Part shown: positions 25,846-34,476 of the stretch, one piece after another
Numbering within the stretch: position 1 is the first letter of the stretch
How the letters are laid out: each line of letters starts with the position of its first letter
NCBI GenBank assembly: GCA_900546415.1
Contig: URCY01000005.1
Location: 1-51,935, forward strand
Origin: an uncultured Eubacteriales bacterium
GTDB taxonomy: Bacteria > Bacillota > Clostridia > Oscillospirales > Oscillospiraceae
Reading direction: 5' to 3'
DNA length: 51,935 nucleotides
The notes under the pieces: model-generated
Databases searched by the model: none
Seen by the model: only the letters and a program-made list of their open reading frames with translations
Told to the model about the DNA's origin: nothing
Position numbers and translations under genes: made by a program

Positions 25846-26568
25846 TCACGGCTCTTGCACGCGGATCAGCGTCTGAACGACGTATCCCGCGAGCATCAGA
25901 CCCGCGCAGGACGGCACCCATGAGACCGAGCCGGGAACGGCTCGGCGGCCCGGAGGCGGCGTCTCACCCTGCTCAAGCTGCGGGAGCGGAAGCTCCTGAC
26001 TGTAGAGCACGGTGTGACGCCTCACGCCGCGTGCGCGCAGCTCCCGGCGCAGGATGCGCGCCAGATGGCAGCCGCTCGTTTTATAAATGTCCGTCACACA
26101 GAACTGCATGGGGTCGAGCTTGTTGCCCGTGCCCATGGCGCTGATGATCGGAACGCCGCGCTCCTGCGCCGTGCAGATCAGGCTGAGCTTGCAGGAGACC
26201 AGGTCGATCGCGTCGACGATGAAGTCGAGCGGCTCGGAAAAAAAGCGTTCCTTATGCGCCTCGTCATAATGCGCGGCGAGCGCGGTCACGCGGCAATCTG
26301 GCGAAATATCCCGGATGCGCTCGGCCATGACCTCGGCCTTGTTCCGGCCGAGGGTCGAATGCAGCGCGCAGAGCTGGCGGTTCAGGTTGGTCACGCCGAC
26401 CGTATCGCTGTCGACCAGCGTCAGCGCGCCGACGCCGGCTCGCGCAAGCCCCTCGGCGGCATAGCTGCCCACGCCGCCGATCCCGACGACCATGACGTGC
26501 GCCCGCGCGAGGCACTCCATCGCCGCGCGCCCGAGCAGCGTCTGCTCACGCTGAAACGGCTGCTCCAT
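25846..26568 (-). CDS. tcdA: tRNA threonylcarbamoyladenosine dehydratase (TcdA/CsdL, E1-like)
   Basis: An E1/ThiF-superfamily enzyme that uses ATP to cyclise t6A37 of tRNAs to ct6A (240 residues). The nucleotide-binding loop is GIGGVGSY at 29-36, followed by the VDSDTV acidic site and the NLNRQ motif. The central cysteine-containing IDLVSCK stretch and a C-terminal membrane-associated-looking helix fit the family. It begins seven bases after the foldase stop with only a weak GAGG in front, so it is probably translated by coupling. Confidence 0.9.
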   Translation of the reverse strand: MEQPFQREQTLLGRAAMECLARAHVMVVGIGGVGSYAAEGLARAGVGALTLVDSDTVGVTNLNRQLCALHSTLGRNKAEVMAERIRDISPDCRVTALAAHYDEAHKERFFSEPLDFIVDAIDLVSCKLSLICTAQERGVPIISAMGTGNKLDPMQFCVTDIYKTSGCHLARILRRELRARGVRRHTVLYSQELPLPQLEQGETPPPGRRAVPGSVSWVPSCAGLMLAGYVVQTLIRVQEP

Positions 26569-26575
26569 CCTCGGA

Positions 26576-28126
26576 TCAGTTGCTCGTGCCGAGGATGCGG
26601 CCGATGTCCGCCTTCATGGCCTTGTCAAGGTCGAAGCCGTTGGCCGCCAGAGCCGCCTCGGTCACGCCGTTGTACCAGTCGGTGCGGAGCTGGTTGGTCA
26701 CATTGTAATAGCGCAGGGTATGCGCGTTCGTGCCGACGTAATAGACGAAGTAGATCTTGCTGTCGGTCTCAAACTTCTTCCAGTCTCCGGCCTTGCGGGT
26801 CTCAAAGGCGCCCCACTTCAGGATCTCGCGATCCATGCTGGCAAGGGAAGCGCGGCCCATGGCCTCGACCGGCTCGGTGCTGGCCTCGGCGTTGTTGTCG
26901 AGCATCAGCTTCGCAAAGTTCTCCTGAGAGCCGTCCTCCTTCAGGGAGTTCTCGTAGATCTCGACCTTCTTCGCGGTGGAGACCTCAGCAGTCTCGGACT
27001 CGGCGTCGTCGGACGTGTTGCCCTCGGAGGGCTTATCCATGGAGAAGTAGAGCAGATCAAAGGTGTCATAATCGGCCTTGTCGATCAGCTTCAGAACGTA
27101 ATAGGTGTTGCCGTCCTCGCTGGCGAAGAGCTTCACGTCGCCGGCCTTTGCCGTCTCGAACAGCCACTTCGCGGCATCCTCGGTCGAGGAGCTCTTCACG
27201 GTCTCCTGCGTCTGGTCGGCGTTGGCCTTGACCTTCTCGTCAGCCTCGTCAAACTTTTCGGCGAAGGCCTCGGCGGCCTCCTTGGCCTTGTCGCGCTCGG
27301 CGTCGGTCGGCTCCGGCGTGCTGGTCGTGCCTTCCTCGTCGGTCGTGGATTCGACATAATCCGAGGCGTTCACGGTGTAGAGATAATAGGTGGCCTTGTC
27401 AAAGGTCTCCGGACTTTCGGCATAGCGCGCATCAAGCTCCTCGTCGGAATAGGTCAGGGAGTTCGGATAGGCGCTGGCGATATGCGTGATCTCGAGATAC
27501 TCGCGGTAGCTCTTCTCGTTGCAGCCCTCGCCGTAGACGCGGGCAAGGAAATCGTTCAGGCTCAGCTCGTTGTTCTTCGCGTAGCCCTTGAAGGTCTCGA
27601 CCTCCTCGTCGATGTCGGCCTTCGTCTCGTCGTCCAGCTCATAGCCGGCCTTCATCGCCTCTTCATAGACGGCGATCGCGGAGGTCGCATTCTTCTGCGC
27701 GACGTCGACCAGCAGGTCGGCCCATGTTGCGTCATAGGTCGTTCCGTCGTTTTCGACATTGCTCAGATAGTCCGTGCTGAGGCCGAACAGCCCCAGATAG
27801 CTCACGCTCTCGGTCGAGATCTTCTGCTCGTCGAGCGCGACGGAGCCGTCGATGCCCAGATAGGACTTATAGCCGCTGATGTTGTTGACCAGCGTGGCGT
27901 AATAATAGTTGAAATTCTTCACGGAGAGGTCATAGTCGCCGACCGTCAGGACGGTCGCGTTGCGCTCCGCTGCACGGTACGCAAACATGCCGCCGAAAAC
28001 CAGAACCGTCACGGCGATGACCACAATGGCATAGACCCAGCCTTGGGAAAGCTTTTTCTTTGTCTTCGGCGCTGCGGGAGACTGCTCTACCTCAACGCGC
28101 TTTTTTCTTTCACGGGAAGCGCTCAT
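26576..28126 (-). CDS. Membrane-anchored SurA/PrsA-like foldase
   Basis: A 516-residue protein with a basic cytoplasmic N-terminus, one membrane helix (about 29-51) and a large extracellular part. The extracellular region begins with a helical SurA-N-type segment (about 60-290) and continues into two stretches resembling parvulin-type rotamase domains, separated by acidic Thr/Glu-rich linkers. I cannot see the parvulin active-site signature clearly, so chaperone rather than isomerase activity may dominate. The start is the ATG at 28126: AGAGGT lies nine bases before it, whereas the ATG nine bases further upstream directly abuts that site. A consensus promoter is at 28184-28212. Confidence 0.75.
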   Translation of the reverse strand: MSASRERKKRVEVEQSPAAPKTKKKLSQGWVYAIVVIAVTVLVFGGMFAYRAAERNATVLTVGDYDLSVKNFNYYYATLVNNISGYKSYLGIDGSVALDEQKISTESVSYLGLFGLSTDYLSNVENDGTTYDATWADLLVDVAQKNATSAIAVYEEAMKAGYELDDETKADIDEEVETFKGYAKNNELSLNDFLARVYGEGCNEKSYREYLEITHIASAYPNSLTYSDEELDARYAESPETFDKATYYLYTVNASDYVESTTDEEGTTSTPEPTDAERDKAKEAAEAFAEKFDEADEKVKANADQTQETVKSSSTEDAAKWLFETAKAGDVKLFASEDGNTYYVLKLIDKADYDTFDLLYFSMDKPSEGNTSDDAESETAEVSTAKKVEIYENSLKEDGSQENFAKLMLDNNAEASTEPVEAMGRASLASMDREILKWGAFETRKAGDWKKFETDSKIYFVYYVGTNAHTLRYYNVTNQLRTDWYNGVTEAALAANGFDLDKAMKADIGRILGTSN

Positions 28127-28183
28127 TTTGAACATACCTCTTTCATACGTTTTTCGGATTATACGGAACGTATAACTTGGTCT

Positions 28184-28212
28184 ATTATACAAAGGAACGC
28201 ATGAAGTTGCAA
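28184..28212 (-). promoter_or_regulatory. Promoter of the foldase-tcdA operon
   Basis: TTGCAA (28207-28212) and TATAAT (28184-28189) on the minus strand, 17-base spacer, about 58 bases upstream of the start codon. Confidence 0.8.
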
Positions 28213-28232
28213 GCAAAAAGTGTGAAAAAGCG

Positions 28233-28263
28233 AAAAAATTCCGCCGCTGCATACACGGCGGAA
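28233..28263 (-). terminator. Second terminator downstream of the structured RNA
   Basis: On the minus strand TTCCGCCG and CGGCGGAA enclose a nine-base loop and are followed by TTTTTT. It lies between the stronger terminator at 28274-28315 and the foldase promoter and insulates the latter. Confidence 0.7.
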
Positions 28264-28273
28264 GGTCAGGCGC

Positions 28274-28315
28274 AAAAAAATCGCGGCAAACAAGCCTGTT
28301 TGCCGCGATTTTTTT
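28274..28315. terminator. Strong bidirectional terminator after the structured RNA
   Basis: A 19-bp perfect stem, AAAAAAATCGCGGCAAACA with its complement, and a four-base AGCC loop, giving T7 on both strands. Confidence 0.9.
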
Positions 28316-28323
28316 GAATTTTC

Positions 28324-28536
28324 GGTGCAAAAGCCAAACCTTATGCTGGCTCCCCGCTATAGCCGTGTAGCCCCATTTATAACCTGCACGATTCGGCAGG
28401 TGGGTCGCCTCTCCGCCTCTTTTCAGCTTCCAACGTCCATTCTCGGTCACAGCCGGAACGGGAGGCCTGCACGCCGAGACGGAAGTTCCGGCGTCCCTTA
28501 TCAAAAATGTGGGTCTAAAAGGGGCTATCACGCACC
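28324..28536 (-). ncRNA. Structured RNA, 6S RNA (ssrS)-like candidate
   Basis: A 213-base gene-free stretch rich in complementary segments on the minus strand, ending just before two terminators. The ends close by GGTGC/GCACC and then GTG(A)TAGCCCC/GGGGCTACAC. Inside is a large open region whose 3' side holds the small hairpin ACCTGC-GCAGGT, and at the far end GCCGGAAC/GTTCCGGC. A long rod with a central bubble, about 200 bases long, is the 6S layout. In Bacillus the 6S-1 gene lies, as I recall, near yrvM (tcdA), which is close here too. I did not recognise primary-sequence signatures with certainty, and no clear promoter was found, so another conserved RNA remains possible. Confidence 0.5.
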
Positions 28537-28596
28537 AAGCAGGGAGGTTCAGACGGTCATAAACGGTCGAAACCGTTAAAATTTAAGAATTAAAAA

Positions 28597-28905
28597 TTAA
28601 TCCTCCGAGTCGGCGTCCTCGTCCTCGTCCTCATCCTCGTCATAGAGGTTCTCCATCAGAAGGTCATAAACGGTCTCCAGCTCCTCATTGTCGTCGACGA
28701 CGACCAGGATCGGCTCACCGTGCTCATCCGTCGCGGTCTTGAGGATGTTGACCTCCAGCTCGTCGGTGTCCTCGTCGGCATCGGCCGGGGTCAGCGCAAG
28801 ATATTCCGCGCCCTTGTAGGTCACGGAGGACAGCACCTCCAGCTCAAATTCCTCGCCTTCCTCGTTCGTGATGGAGATCACGTCGCGCCCGAAGTCCTGA
28901 TCCAT
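28597..28905 (-). CDS. DUF1292/UPF0473 family protein (YrzB-like)
   Basis: A small acidic cytoplasmic protein of 102 residues. The DUF1292 core, with the EEGEEFELEVL beginning and a YLALTP strand, spans about 10-88, and the last 14 residues are almost all Asp and Glu. The family is widespread in Firmicutes and of unknown function, commonly near alaS and yrrK/yrrL; here it is about 9 kb from alaS. The ribosome site GGGAGG lies upstream, and it has its own promoter at 28938-28965. Confidence 0.85.
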   Translation of the reverse strand: MDQDFGRDVISITNEEGEEFELEVLSSVTYKGAEYLALTPADADEDTDELEVNILKTATDEHGEPILVVVDDNEELETVYDLLMENLYDEDEDEDEDADSED

Positions 28906-28937
28906 TGTGTTGCCCTCCCGCTGTTTTCTTCCCTTTT

Positions 28938-28965
28938 ATTTTAACCGATTTTCCGCGAAAATCAA
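28938..28965 (-). promoter_or_regulatory. Promoter of the DUF1292 gene
   Basis: TTGATT (28960-28965) and TAAAAT (28938-28943) with a 16-base spacer on the minus strand, 33 bases before the start codon. Confidence 0.65.
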
Positions 28966-29103
28966 GTGGAAATCCGGCGAGAAATCTTCCCGGATTTGCT
29001 CCACGCGCCCGCTTTTGCTCCAGAAGGAAGGAAACGGCACTTTTCAAGCGTTTTTCCTCCTTATTTTCCCGGATTTCCGTAAGAAATCCAACGGAAAAAT
29101 TTT

Positions 29104-29132
29104 TTATAAGGATTTGACAGACGTGATATAAT
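29104..29132 (+). promoter_or_regulatory. Promoter of the class A PBP gene
   Basis: A perfect extended -10, TGATATAAT, with TATAAT at 29127-29132 and a poor -35 TTATAA at 29104-29109 (17-base spacer). A TTGACA at 29114-29119 is too close to this -10 to serve it. Confidence 0.6.
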
Positions 29133-29248
29133 TATTAAATAGGGAGAATGGGTAATGCACATCTCCGGCGGCGGCGTGCTCCGCCGCATATACATCTGCG
29201 TTTTTCCGGCGCTCCGGACGCCGATTACAGAAAGCGAGGTTCAATTCT

Positions 29249-31828
29249 ATGCCAGACAACAACCAACTGTCCGCGAAGCGTCCCAGCCGCGCATGGCGCG
29301 TCGTGCAGATCGTCCTGCATGTGCTTGGGCAAATCTGCCTCTGGGCGCTGATCGCCGCCGGGACGGTCGCCGTGATCGCCGTGATCGCCGGGTCGATCTT
29401 CATGAATCAGTTCTCGGACTATCTCAAAACCGACGTCATCCCCAAGGCCGAGGACTACGCCGCCTCTCTGGAGCTGGATAACATCTCGCTCGATCAGACC
29501 TCCTTTATCTATTATCTCGACCCGGCGACGGGCGAGGCCAAGGAGCTGCAGCAGCTCTATGCCACGCAGAACCGCGTCTGGGTCAGCTATGACGAGATCC
29601 CGCAGGATCTTGTCAACGCCGCGATCGCCATTGAGGACAAGCGCTTCCGCGAGCACGACGGCGTCGACTGGCTGCGCACCGTCTCGGCCGTGCGGAACTT
29701 CGTCGGCGGCGACTCGTCCTTCGGCGCGTCGACCATCACCCAGCAGCTCATCAAGAACCTCTCCAAGGAGGACAGCGTGACCGTCAACCGCAAGGTGCAG
29801 GAGATCTTCCGCGCCCTTGCCGTGGAAAAGCGCTATACCAAGGAGGAGATCATGGAATGGTATCTGAACACGATCTACCTCGGCCAGGGCTGCTACGGCG
29901 TGCAGAGCGCGGCGCAGGTCTATTTCGGCAAGGACGTCAGCGAGCTGTCGACGGCCGAATGCGCCTGTATCGTCGGCATCACGAACAACCCGTCGCTCTA
30001 TGATCCGTACTATTTCCCCAACAACAACCGCAAGCGTCAGACGACCATCCTTGAGGAAATGTACAAGCAGGGCTACATCAAGACCGAGGCCGACCTCGCT
30101 GCGGCCGAGGGCGAGGAAATGCTCTTCCACAACGGCCGCTATGACGAGAAGGAATACACCTGCGGCTCGTGCGGCTTCACCGGCCCGCGCAGCGCGTATG
30201 TGCACGAGGAGAACGCCTACCTCTGCCCGGAATGCGGCGTGCAGAACTTCTCCGTGGACGACTCGGAGGGCTATTCCTACTTTGTCGACACGGTCTACCG
30301 CGACGTGGTCGAGGACTTCCAGGAGGCCTTTGACCTCAGCGCGCAGGCGGCCGAGCGCAAGCTGCTGACCGGCGGCTACCGCATCTATGCCACGATCAAT
30401 CCCGACATTCAGAATCTGGTCGACCGGGTCTACGGCGACGTCAACAACGTTCCCGGAACCGTCAGCGCCCAGCAGATGCAGTCTGCCATCGCCATCGTCG
30501 ACAACGCCACGGGCGACCTGATCGCCATCCGCGGCGGTGTCGGCGAGAAGAACGGCAGTCTGACCTATAACCGCGCGGAGGCGGCGCTGCCGACCGGCTC
30601 GGCCATCAAGCCCGTCTCGGTCTACGCCCCGGCGCTCGACGCCGGCGTCGTCACGCCCGCGACCGCCCTCTCCGACTCGCCGCTGTTCGACAACTGGCCT
30701 CAGAACAACTCCCGCTACTACAGCGGCCAGTGCCTCGTGCTGCGTGGCCTGACCAGCTCGCTGAACACGATCTCGGTCAAGACGCTCGACCGGCTCGGAC
30801 TGGAAAACAGCTATAATTTCATGACGCAGAAGCTCGGCTTCACCACGCTGGTCGACTCCGTGACGATCGGCGGGCAGGAATACAGTGACATTGCCTATGC
30901 CCCGCTGGCGCTGGGCGAGCTGACCTACGGTCTGACCGTGCGCGAGATGACGCAGGCCTACGCAACCTTCCCGAACAACGGCGTGTTCCGCGAGGCGCGG
31001 AGCTATTCCCGCGTGGAGGACAGCGAGGGCAACGTCGTTCTGGACAACACGCAGGAGACGCACACCGCCATCGGCGCCAAGGCGGCATACTATACCAACT
31101 ATATGCTGCGCAGCACCGTCAACTACGGTCTTGCCAGCGGCGCGTATATGAGCGGCATGGACGTCGCCGGCAAGACCGGCACCTCCGGCAACAACCAGAC
31201 GCGCTGGTTTGCCGGCTACACGCCGTACTACACCGCCGTGGTCTGGTGCGGCTATGACGAGCCGGAGCAGATCATTCTCTCGAGCACGTGGCAGAACCCG
31301 GCCATCACGATGTGGAATCAGGTCATGAAGCCCCTGCACGAGTCGCTCGAGGGCGCGACCTTCTATCAGCCCGACGGCGTCGGCTATTATTCCATCTGCG
31401 ACGACTGCGGCAAGCTGGCCACCGAGGCCTGCGAAAAGGACATCCGCGACGGCAGCGACCGCGTCAGCAGCGTGAACCTGTTCTACGAGGACGCCCCGAC
31501 GGAGAAATGCACCTGCCATGTTCTGGTGGACATCTGCGGCGCATCGGGCAAATATGCCACCGATGCCTGCCGCGAGGCCGCCGGGAACACGATCTCGCAG
31601 GTCGGCCTGATCGTCAAGGACAACAACTTTGAGATGCAGCCGGACTCGGAATATATCTATGACCCGACCGACTCGAACATGTGTCACGTGCACTCCGGCG
31701 AGCCGACCGAACCGACCGACCCGACCGACGAGCCGGAGCCGACCGAGCCGACCACCGAGGCGCCGGAGCATGCGGCGCTGCCGCCCACGGAGGCCGAATG
31801 GCTGCGCCGTCTGCGGCTGGGGCTTTGA
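29249..31828 (+). CDS. Class A penicillin-binding protein (PBP1) with inserted zinc ribbon
   Basis: A bifunctional glycosyltransferase/transpeptidase for peptidoglycan (859 residues). After one membrane helix (about 30-52) comes the GT51 domain (about 95-270) with catalytic E129 in IEDKRF. The transpeptidase domain (about 410-690) has S451-A-I-K454, an SLN motif and K642-T-G644. Between them sits a four-cysteine module, C305-x2-C308 and C326-x2-C329, that looks like a small zinc ribbon. A second cysteine-rich segment begins at C717-x2-C720 and includes CTC and later Cys pairs. The tail is a Thr/Pro/Glu-rich stretch of about 30 residues. The ATG follows GAGG at a nine-base spacing. Ribbon modules are unusual in an extracytoplasmic PBP; they could bind zinc or form disulfides. 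Confidence 0.92.
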   Translation: MPDNNQLSAKRPSRAWRVVQIVLHVLGQICLWALIAAGTVAVIAVIAGSIFMNQFSDYLKTDVIPKAEDYAASLELDNISLDQTSFIYYLDPATGEAKELQQLYATQNRVWVSYDEIPQDLVNAAIAIEDKRFREHDGVDWLRTVSAVRNFVGGDSSFGASTITQQLIKNLSKEDSVTVNRKVQEIFRALAVEKRYTKEEIMEWYLNTIYLGQGCYGVQSAAQVYFGKDVSELSTAECACIVGITNNPSLYDPYYFPNNNRKRQTTILEEMYKQGYIKTEADLAAAEGEEMLFHNGRYDEKEYTCGSCGFTGPRSAYVHEENAYLCPECGVQNFSVDDSEGYSYFVDTVYRDVVEDFQEAFDLSAQAAERKLLTGGYRIYATINPDIQNLVDRVYGDVNNVPGTVSAQQMQSAIAIVDNATGDLIAIRGGVGEKNGSLTYNRAEAALPTGSAIKPVSVYAPALDAGVVTPATALSDSPLFDNWPQNNSRYYSGQCLVLRGLTSSLNTISVKTLDRLGLENSYNFMTQKLGFTTLVDSVTIGGQEYSDIAYAPLALGELTYGLTVREMTQAYATFPNNGVFREARSYSRVEDSEGNVVLDNTQETHTAIGAKAAYYTNYMLRSTVNYGLASGAYMSGMDVAGKTGTSGNNQTRWFAGYTPYYTAVVWCGYDEPEQIILSSTWQNPAITMWNQVMKPLHESLEGATFYQPDGVGYYSICDDCGKLATEACEKDIRDGSDRVSSVNLFYEDAPTEKCTCHVLVDICGASGKYATDACREAAGNTISQVGLIVKDNNFEMQPDSEYIYDPTDSNMCHVHSGEPTEPTDPTDEPEPTEPTTEAPEHAALPPTEAEWLRRLRLGL

Positions 31829-31871
31829 GCACATACATTATTATAATATCGTTAGAAAGAGACTCTGAATT

Positions 31872-32732
31872 ATGTGGAAAGCAGACCAATGGCAGGACTA
31901 CGAGGTGCTCGACACCTCCGACGGCGAGAAGCTGGAGCGCTGGGGGCGCTATTTTCTTGTTCGCCCCGACCCGCAGGTGATCTGGCGCACGCCGAAGCTC
32001 GACCCGCGCTGGCGCAGCTTTGACGCCCGCTATTCCCGCTCGGAGACCGGCGGCGGCCATTGGTCAAAAAACCGCCTGCCCGAGCGCTGGCAGGTGCGCT
32101 ATCGCGAGCTGACGTTCAACGTCAAGCCCATGAATTTCAAGCACACGGGCGTCTTCCCCGAGCAGGCGGCCAACTGGGATTTTATCGGCGAAAAGATCCG
32201 CTCCGCCGGGCGGCCGATCTCCGTTCTGAACCTCTTCGCCTATACCGGCGCGGCCACGCTGGCCGCAGCGTCGGCCGGGGCGAGCGTCTGCCATGTGGAC
32301 GCCGCGCGCGGCATGGTCGCGTGGGCGCGCGAGAACGCCGCGTCCTCCGGCCTGAGCGACGCGCCGATCCGCTGGATCGTCGACGACTGCGCGAAATTCG
32401 TCGAGCGCGAGATCAAGCGCGGCCGCCGCTATGACGCCGTCATTATGGATCCGCCGTCCTACGGGCGCGGCCCGTCCGGCGAGATCTGGAAGCTGGAAAA
32501 GGACCTGTTCCCGTTTTTGCAGCTCGTGAGCGGCGTGCTGTCCGACGAGCCGCTGTTCTTCCTCATCAATTCCTACACCACCGGGCTTGCCCCGTCGGTT
32601 CTGACCTGTCTGCTCGACAGCCTCATCACGCCGCGCTTCGGCGGGCACAGCGAGGCCGACGAGCTGGGTCTCCCCGTGACGGACTCCGGGCTGGTGCTCC
32701 CCTGCGGCGCTTCCGGCCGCTGGACAAAATAA
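31872..32732 (+). CDS. Class I SAM-dependent rRNA methyltransferase (RlmI/COG1092-like)
   Basis: A cytoplasmic RNA methyltransferase of 286 residues. The SAM-binding motif I is LNLFAYTGAATLAA (about 116-129), and the catalytic-loop motif is DPPSYGRG (about 191-198). RlmI proper makes m5C1962 in 23S rRNA and carries an N-terminal PUA domain; this protein has no PUA, so its target is uncertain. It starts 43 bases after the PBP gene with a weak AAAGAGA ribosome site. Confidence 0.82.
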   Translation: MWKADQWQDYEVLDTSDGEKLERWGRYFLVRPDPQVIWRTPKLDPRWRSFDARYSRSETGGGHWSKNRLPERWQVRYRELTFNVKPMNFKHTGVFPEQAANWDFIGEKIRSAGRPISVLNLFAYTGAATLAAASAGASVCHVDAARGMVAWARENAASSGLSDAPIRWIVDDCAKFVEREIKRGRRYDAVIMDPPSYGRGPSGEIWKLEKDLFPFLQLVSGVLSDEPLFFLINSYTTGLAPSVLTCLLDSLITPRFGGHSEADELGLPVTDSGLVLPCGASGRWTK

Positions 32733-32742
32733 AGGACGCAAT

Positions 32743-33588
32743 ATGACAAACAACGCCATCGAGATCGACCGTCTGCGCTGCTCCTACCCCGCGCAGAACG
32801 GCGAACCCATCCCCGTCTTTGACGGGCTGAGCCTGAATATCCGCGAGGGCAGCTTTGTGGCCGTGCTCGGCCGCAACGGCTGCGGGAAATCCACCCTCGC
32901 CAAGCATATGAACGCGATCCTGCTGCCCGAGGGCGGCAGCGTGCGGGTCTTCGGCATGGACACCTCCACCGAGGAGCTGCTGAACATCCGCCGCACGGTC
33001 GGCATGGTCTTCCAGAACCCGGACAACCAAATGGTTGCAAACGTCGTCGAGGAGGACGTCGCCTTTGCCCCGGAGAATCTGGGCGTCCCGCCCGAGGAGA
33101 TCCGCCGCCGCGTCGACGCCGCTCTGGCCGCCGTCGGCATGAGCGAATACCGCGAGCACGCGCCGCACCTGCTCTCCGGCGGGCAAAAGCAGCGTGTCGC
33201 CATTGCCGGCGTCATCGCCATGCAGCCGCGGTGCATCGTCCTTGACGAGCCGACCGCCATGCTCGACCCGCAGGGGCGCGCAGAGGTTCTGAGCACGATC
33301 GAGACGCTCAACCGCGAGAAGGGCATCACCGTCGTGCTCATCACGCACCACATGACCGAGGCCGTCCGCGCAGACCGCGTGATCGTGCTGCACGAGGGCG
33401 GCGTCCTCGCCGACGGCACGCCCAAGGAGGTCTTTCCGCAGGTCGAGCTGCTGCAAAACGCCGGGCTGGACGTCCCGGCGACCACCCGTTTGCTTTATGA
33501 GCTGAATCGTCAGGGTGCTTCCCTGCCCCTTGACGCGCTCTCCACAGAAGAATGTGCGCAGGCACTTTGCCGCTGGGCGAAGGCTTGA
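32743..33588 (+). CDS. ecfA1: ECF transporter ATPase EcfA1
   Basis: One of two ATPases of an energy-coupling-factor transporter for vitamins or metal ions (281 residues). Walker A is GRNGCGKST at 43-51, the signature is LSGGQKQR, Walker B is CIVLDEPTAMLD, and the C-terminal extension ends near LCRWAKA. It is 10 bases after the methyltransferase gene, with AAAGGA upstream. The order A1-A2-T is that of the standalone group II module, which is shared by separately encoded S components. Confidence 0.93.
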   Translation: MTNNAIEIDRLRCSYPAQNGEPIPVFDGLSLNIREGSFVAVLGRNGCGKSTLAKHMNAILLPEGGSVRVFGMDTSTEELLNIRRTVGMVFQNPDNQMVANVVEEDVAFAPENLGVPPEEIRRRVDAALAAVGMSEYREHAPHLLSGGQKQRVAIAGVIAMQPRCIVLDEPTAMLDPQGRAEVLSTIETLNREKGITVVLITHHMTEAVRADRVIVLHEGGVLADGTPKEVFPQVELLQNAGLDVPATTRLLYELNRQGASLPLDALSTEECAQALCRWAKA

Positions 33589-33609
33589 CCACGCAGGAGG
33601 AATTACCCG

Positions 33610-34476
33610 TTGTCAGCCATTATCGAGGTCAAACACCTCAGTCACACCTATAGCGTCGGCACGCCGTTTGAGCACGTTGCCGTCGAAAACATGGATTTTT
33701 CCGTGGAAAAGGGCGAATTTATCGGCATCATCGGCCACACCGGCTCCGGAAAATCCACCCTCATCCAGCACCTGAACGGTCTGCTCAAGCCCACCGAGGG
33801 CGACGTCCTGCTCGACGGCGAGAGCATCTGGAAGGACAAGCAGACCACCCACGCCGCGCGCTTCCGCGTCGGGCTGGTGTTCCAATACCCGGAATATCAG
33901 CTTTTCGAGGAGACGGTCTTCCGCGACATCGCCTTCGGGCCGAAAAACATGCGTCTGAGCGAGGACGAGGTGCGCCGCCGCGTGCTGCGTGCCGCCGCCT
34001 TTTCCGGGGTAGACGAGGCGCTGCTCGAAAGCTCCCCGTTCGAGCTTTCCGGCGGACAGAAGCGCCGCGTGGCCATCGCGGGCGTGATCGCCATGGAGCC
34101 GGAGGTCGTCATTTTTGACGAGCCGACCGCCGGGCTTGACCCGGCCGGCTGCCGCTCCCTGCTGAAAAACATCGCCGAATACCGCCGCGCCACCGGCGCG
34201 ACCGTGCTCATGGTCAGCCACAGCATGGACGACGTCGCGCGGCTGGCCGACCGCCTGTTCGTGCTCAACCACGGACGGCTGGAGCTTTCCGGCACACCCG
34301 CCGAGGTCTTTGCGCAGGCCGAGCGGCTGCGCGCGATCGGTCTGACCGTCCCGGAGGTCACGTCGCTCTTCCTGCGGCTGCGCGAGCTGGGGCTGCCGGT
34401 CGACCCGGCGACCTACACGCTTGAGGACGCGCTGCGTCAGCTCTCGGCGCTCCGGAAGGGAGGCCGCCCATGCTGA
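33610..34476 (+). CDS. ecfA2: ECF transporter ATPase EcfA2
   Basis: The partner ATPase (288 residues) that forms a heterodimer with EcfA1. It has GHTGSGKST at 42-50, LSGGQKRR and VVIFDEPTAGLD. The start is TTG at 33610, with AGGAGG nine bases upstream. The 3' end overlaps ecfT by seven bases. Confidence 0.93.
   Translation: MSAIIEVKHLSHTYSVGTPFEHVAVENMDFSVEKGEFIGIIGHTGSGKSTLIQHLNGLLKPTEGDVLLDGESIWKDKQTTHAARFRVGLVFQYPEYQLFEETVFRDIAFGPKNMRLSEDEVRRRVLRAAAFSGVDEALLESSPFELSGGQKRRVAIAGVIAMEPEVVIFDEPTAGLDPAGCRSLLKNIAEYRRATGATVLMVSHSMDDVARLADRLFVLNHGRLELSGTPAEVFAQAERLRAIGLTVPEVTSLFLRLRELGLPVDPATYTLEDALRQLSALRKGGRPC

Larger units (their letters stand above)
28906..29248. other. Divergent intergenic region at the coding-strand switch
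   Basis: It holds the minus-strand promoter of the DUF1292 gene and, 160 bases away, the plus-strand promoter of the class A PBP gene. The 116-base PBP leader (29133-29248) includes GC-rich inverted segments, for example GGCGG...CCGCC around 29170-29190. No gene was found. Confidence 0.6.

Noticed and set aside
28127..28531. N-terminal extension of the foldase by 135 residues
   Set aside because: It would read through two terminators, the structured RNA and the foldase promoter, and it lacks a ribosome site.
29114..29132. TTGACA at 29114 as the -35 of the PBP promoter
   Set aside because: It lies only seven bases from TATAAT; the extended -10 alone explains the promoter better.
29225..31834. 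An 869-codon minus-strand open frame antisense to the class A PBP, and a similar one antisense to clpE (36990-39539)
   Set aside because: Both are composition shadows of strongly supported genes and lack motifs of their own.
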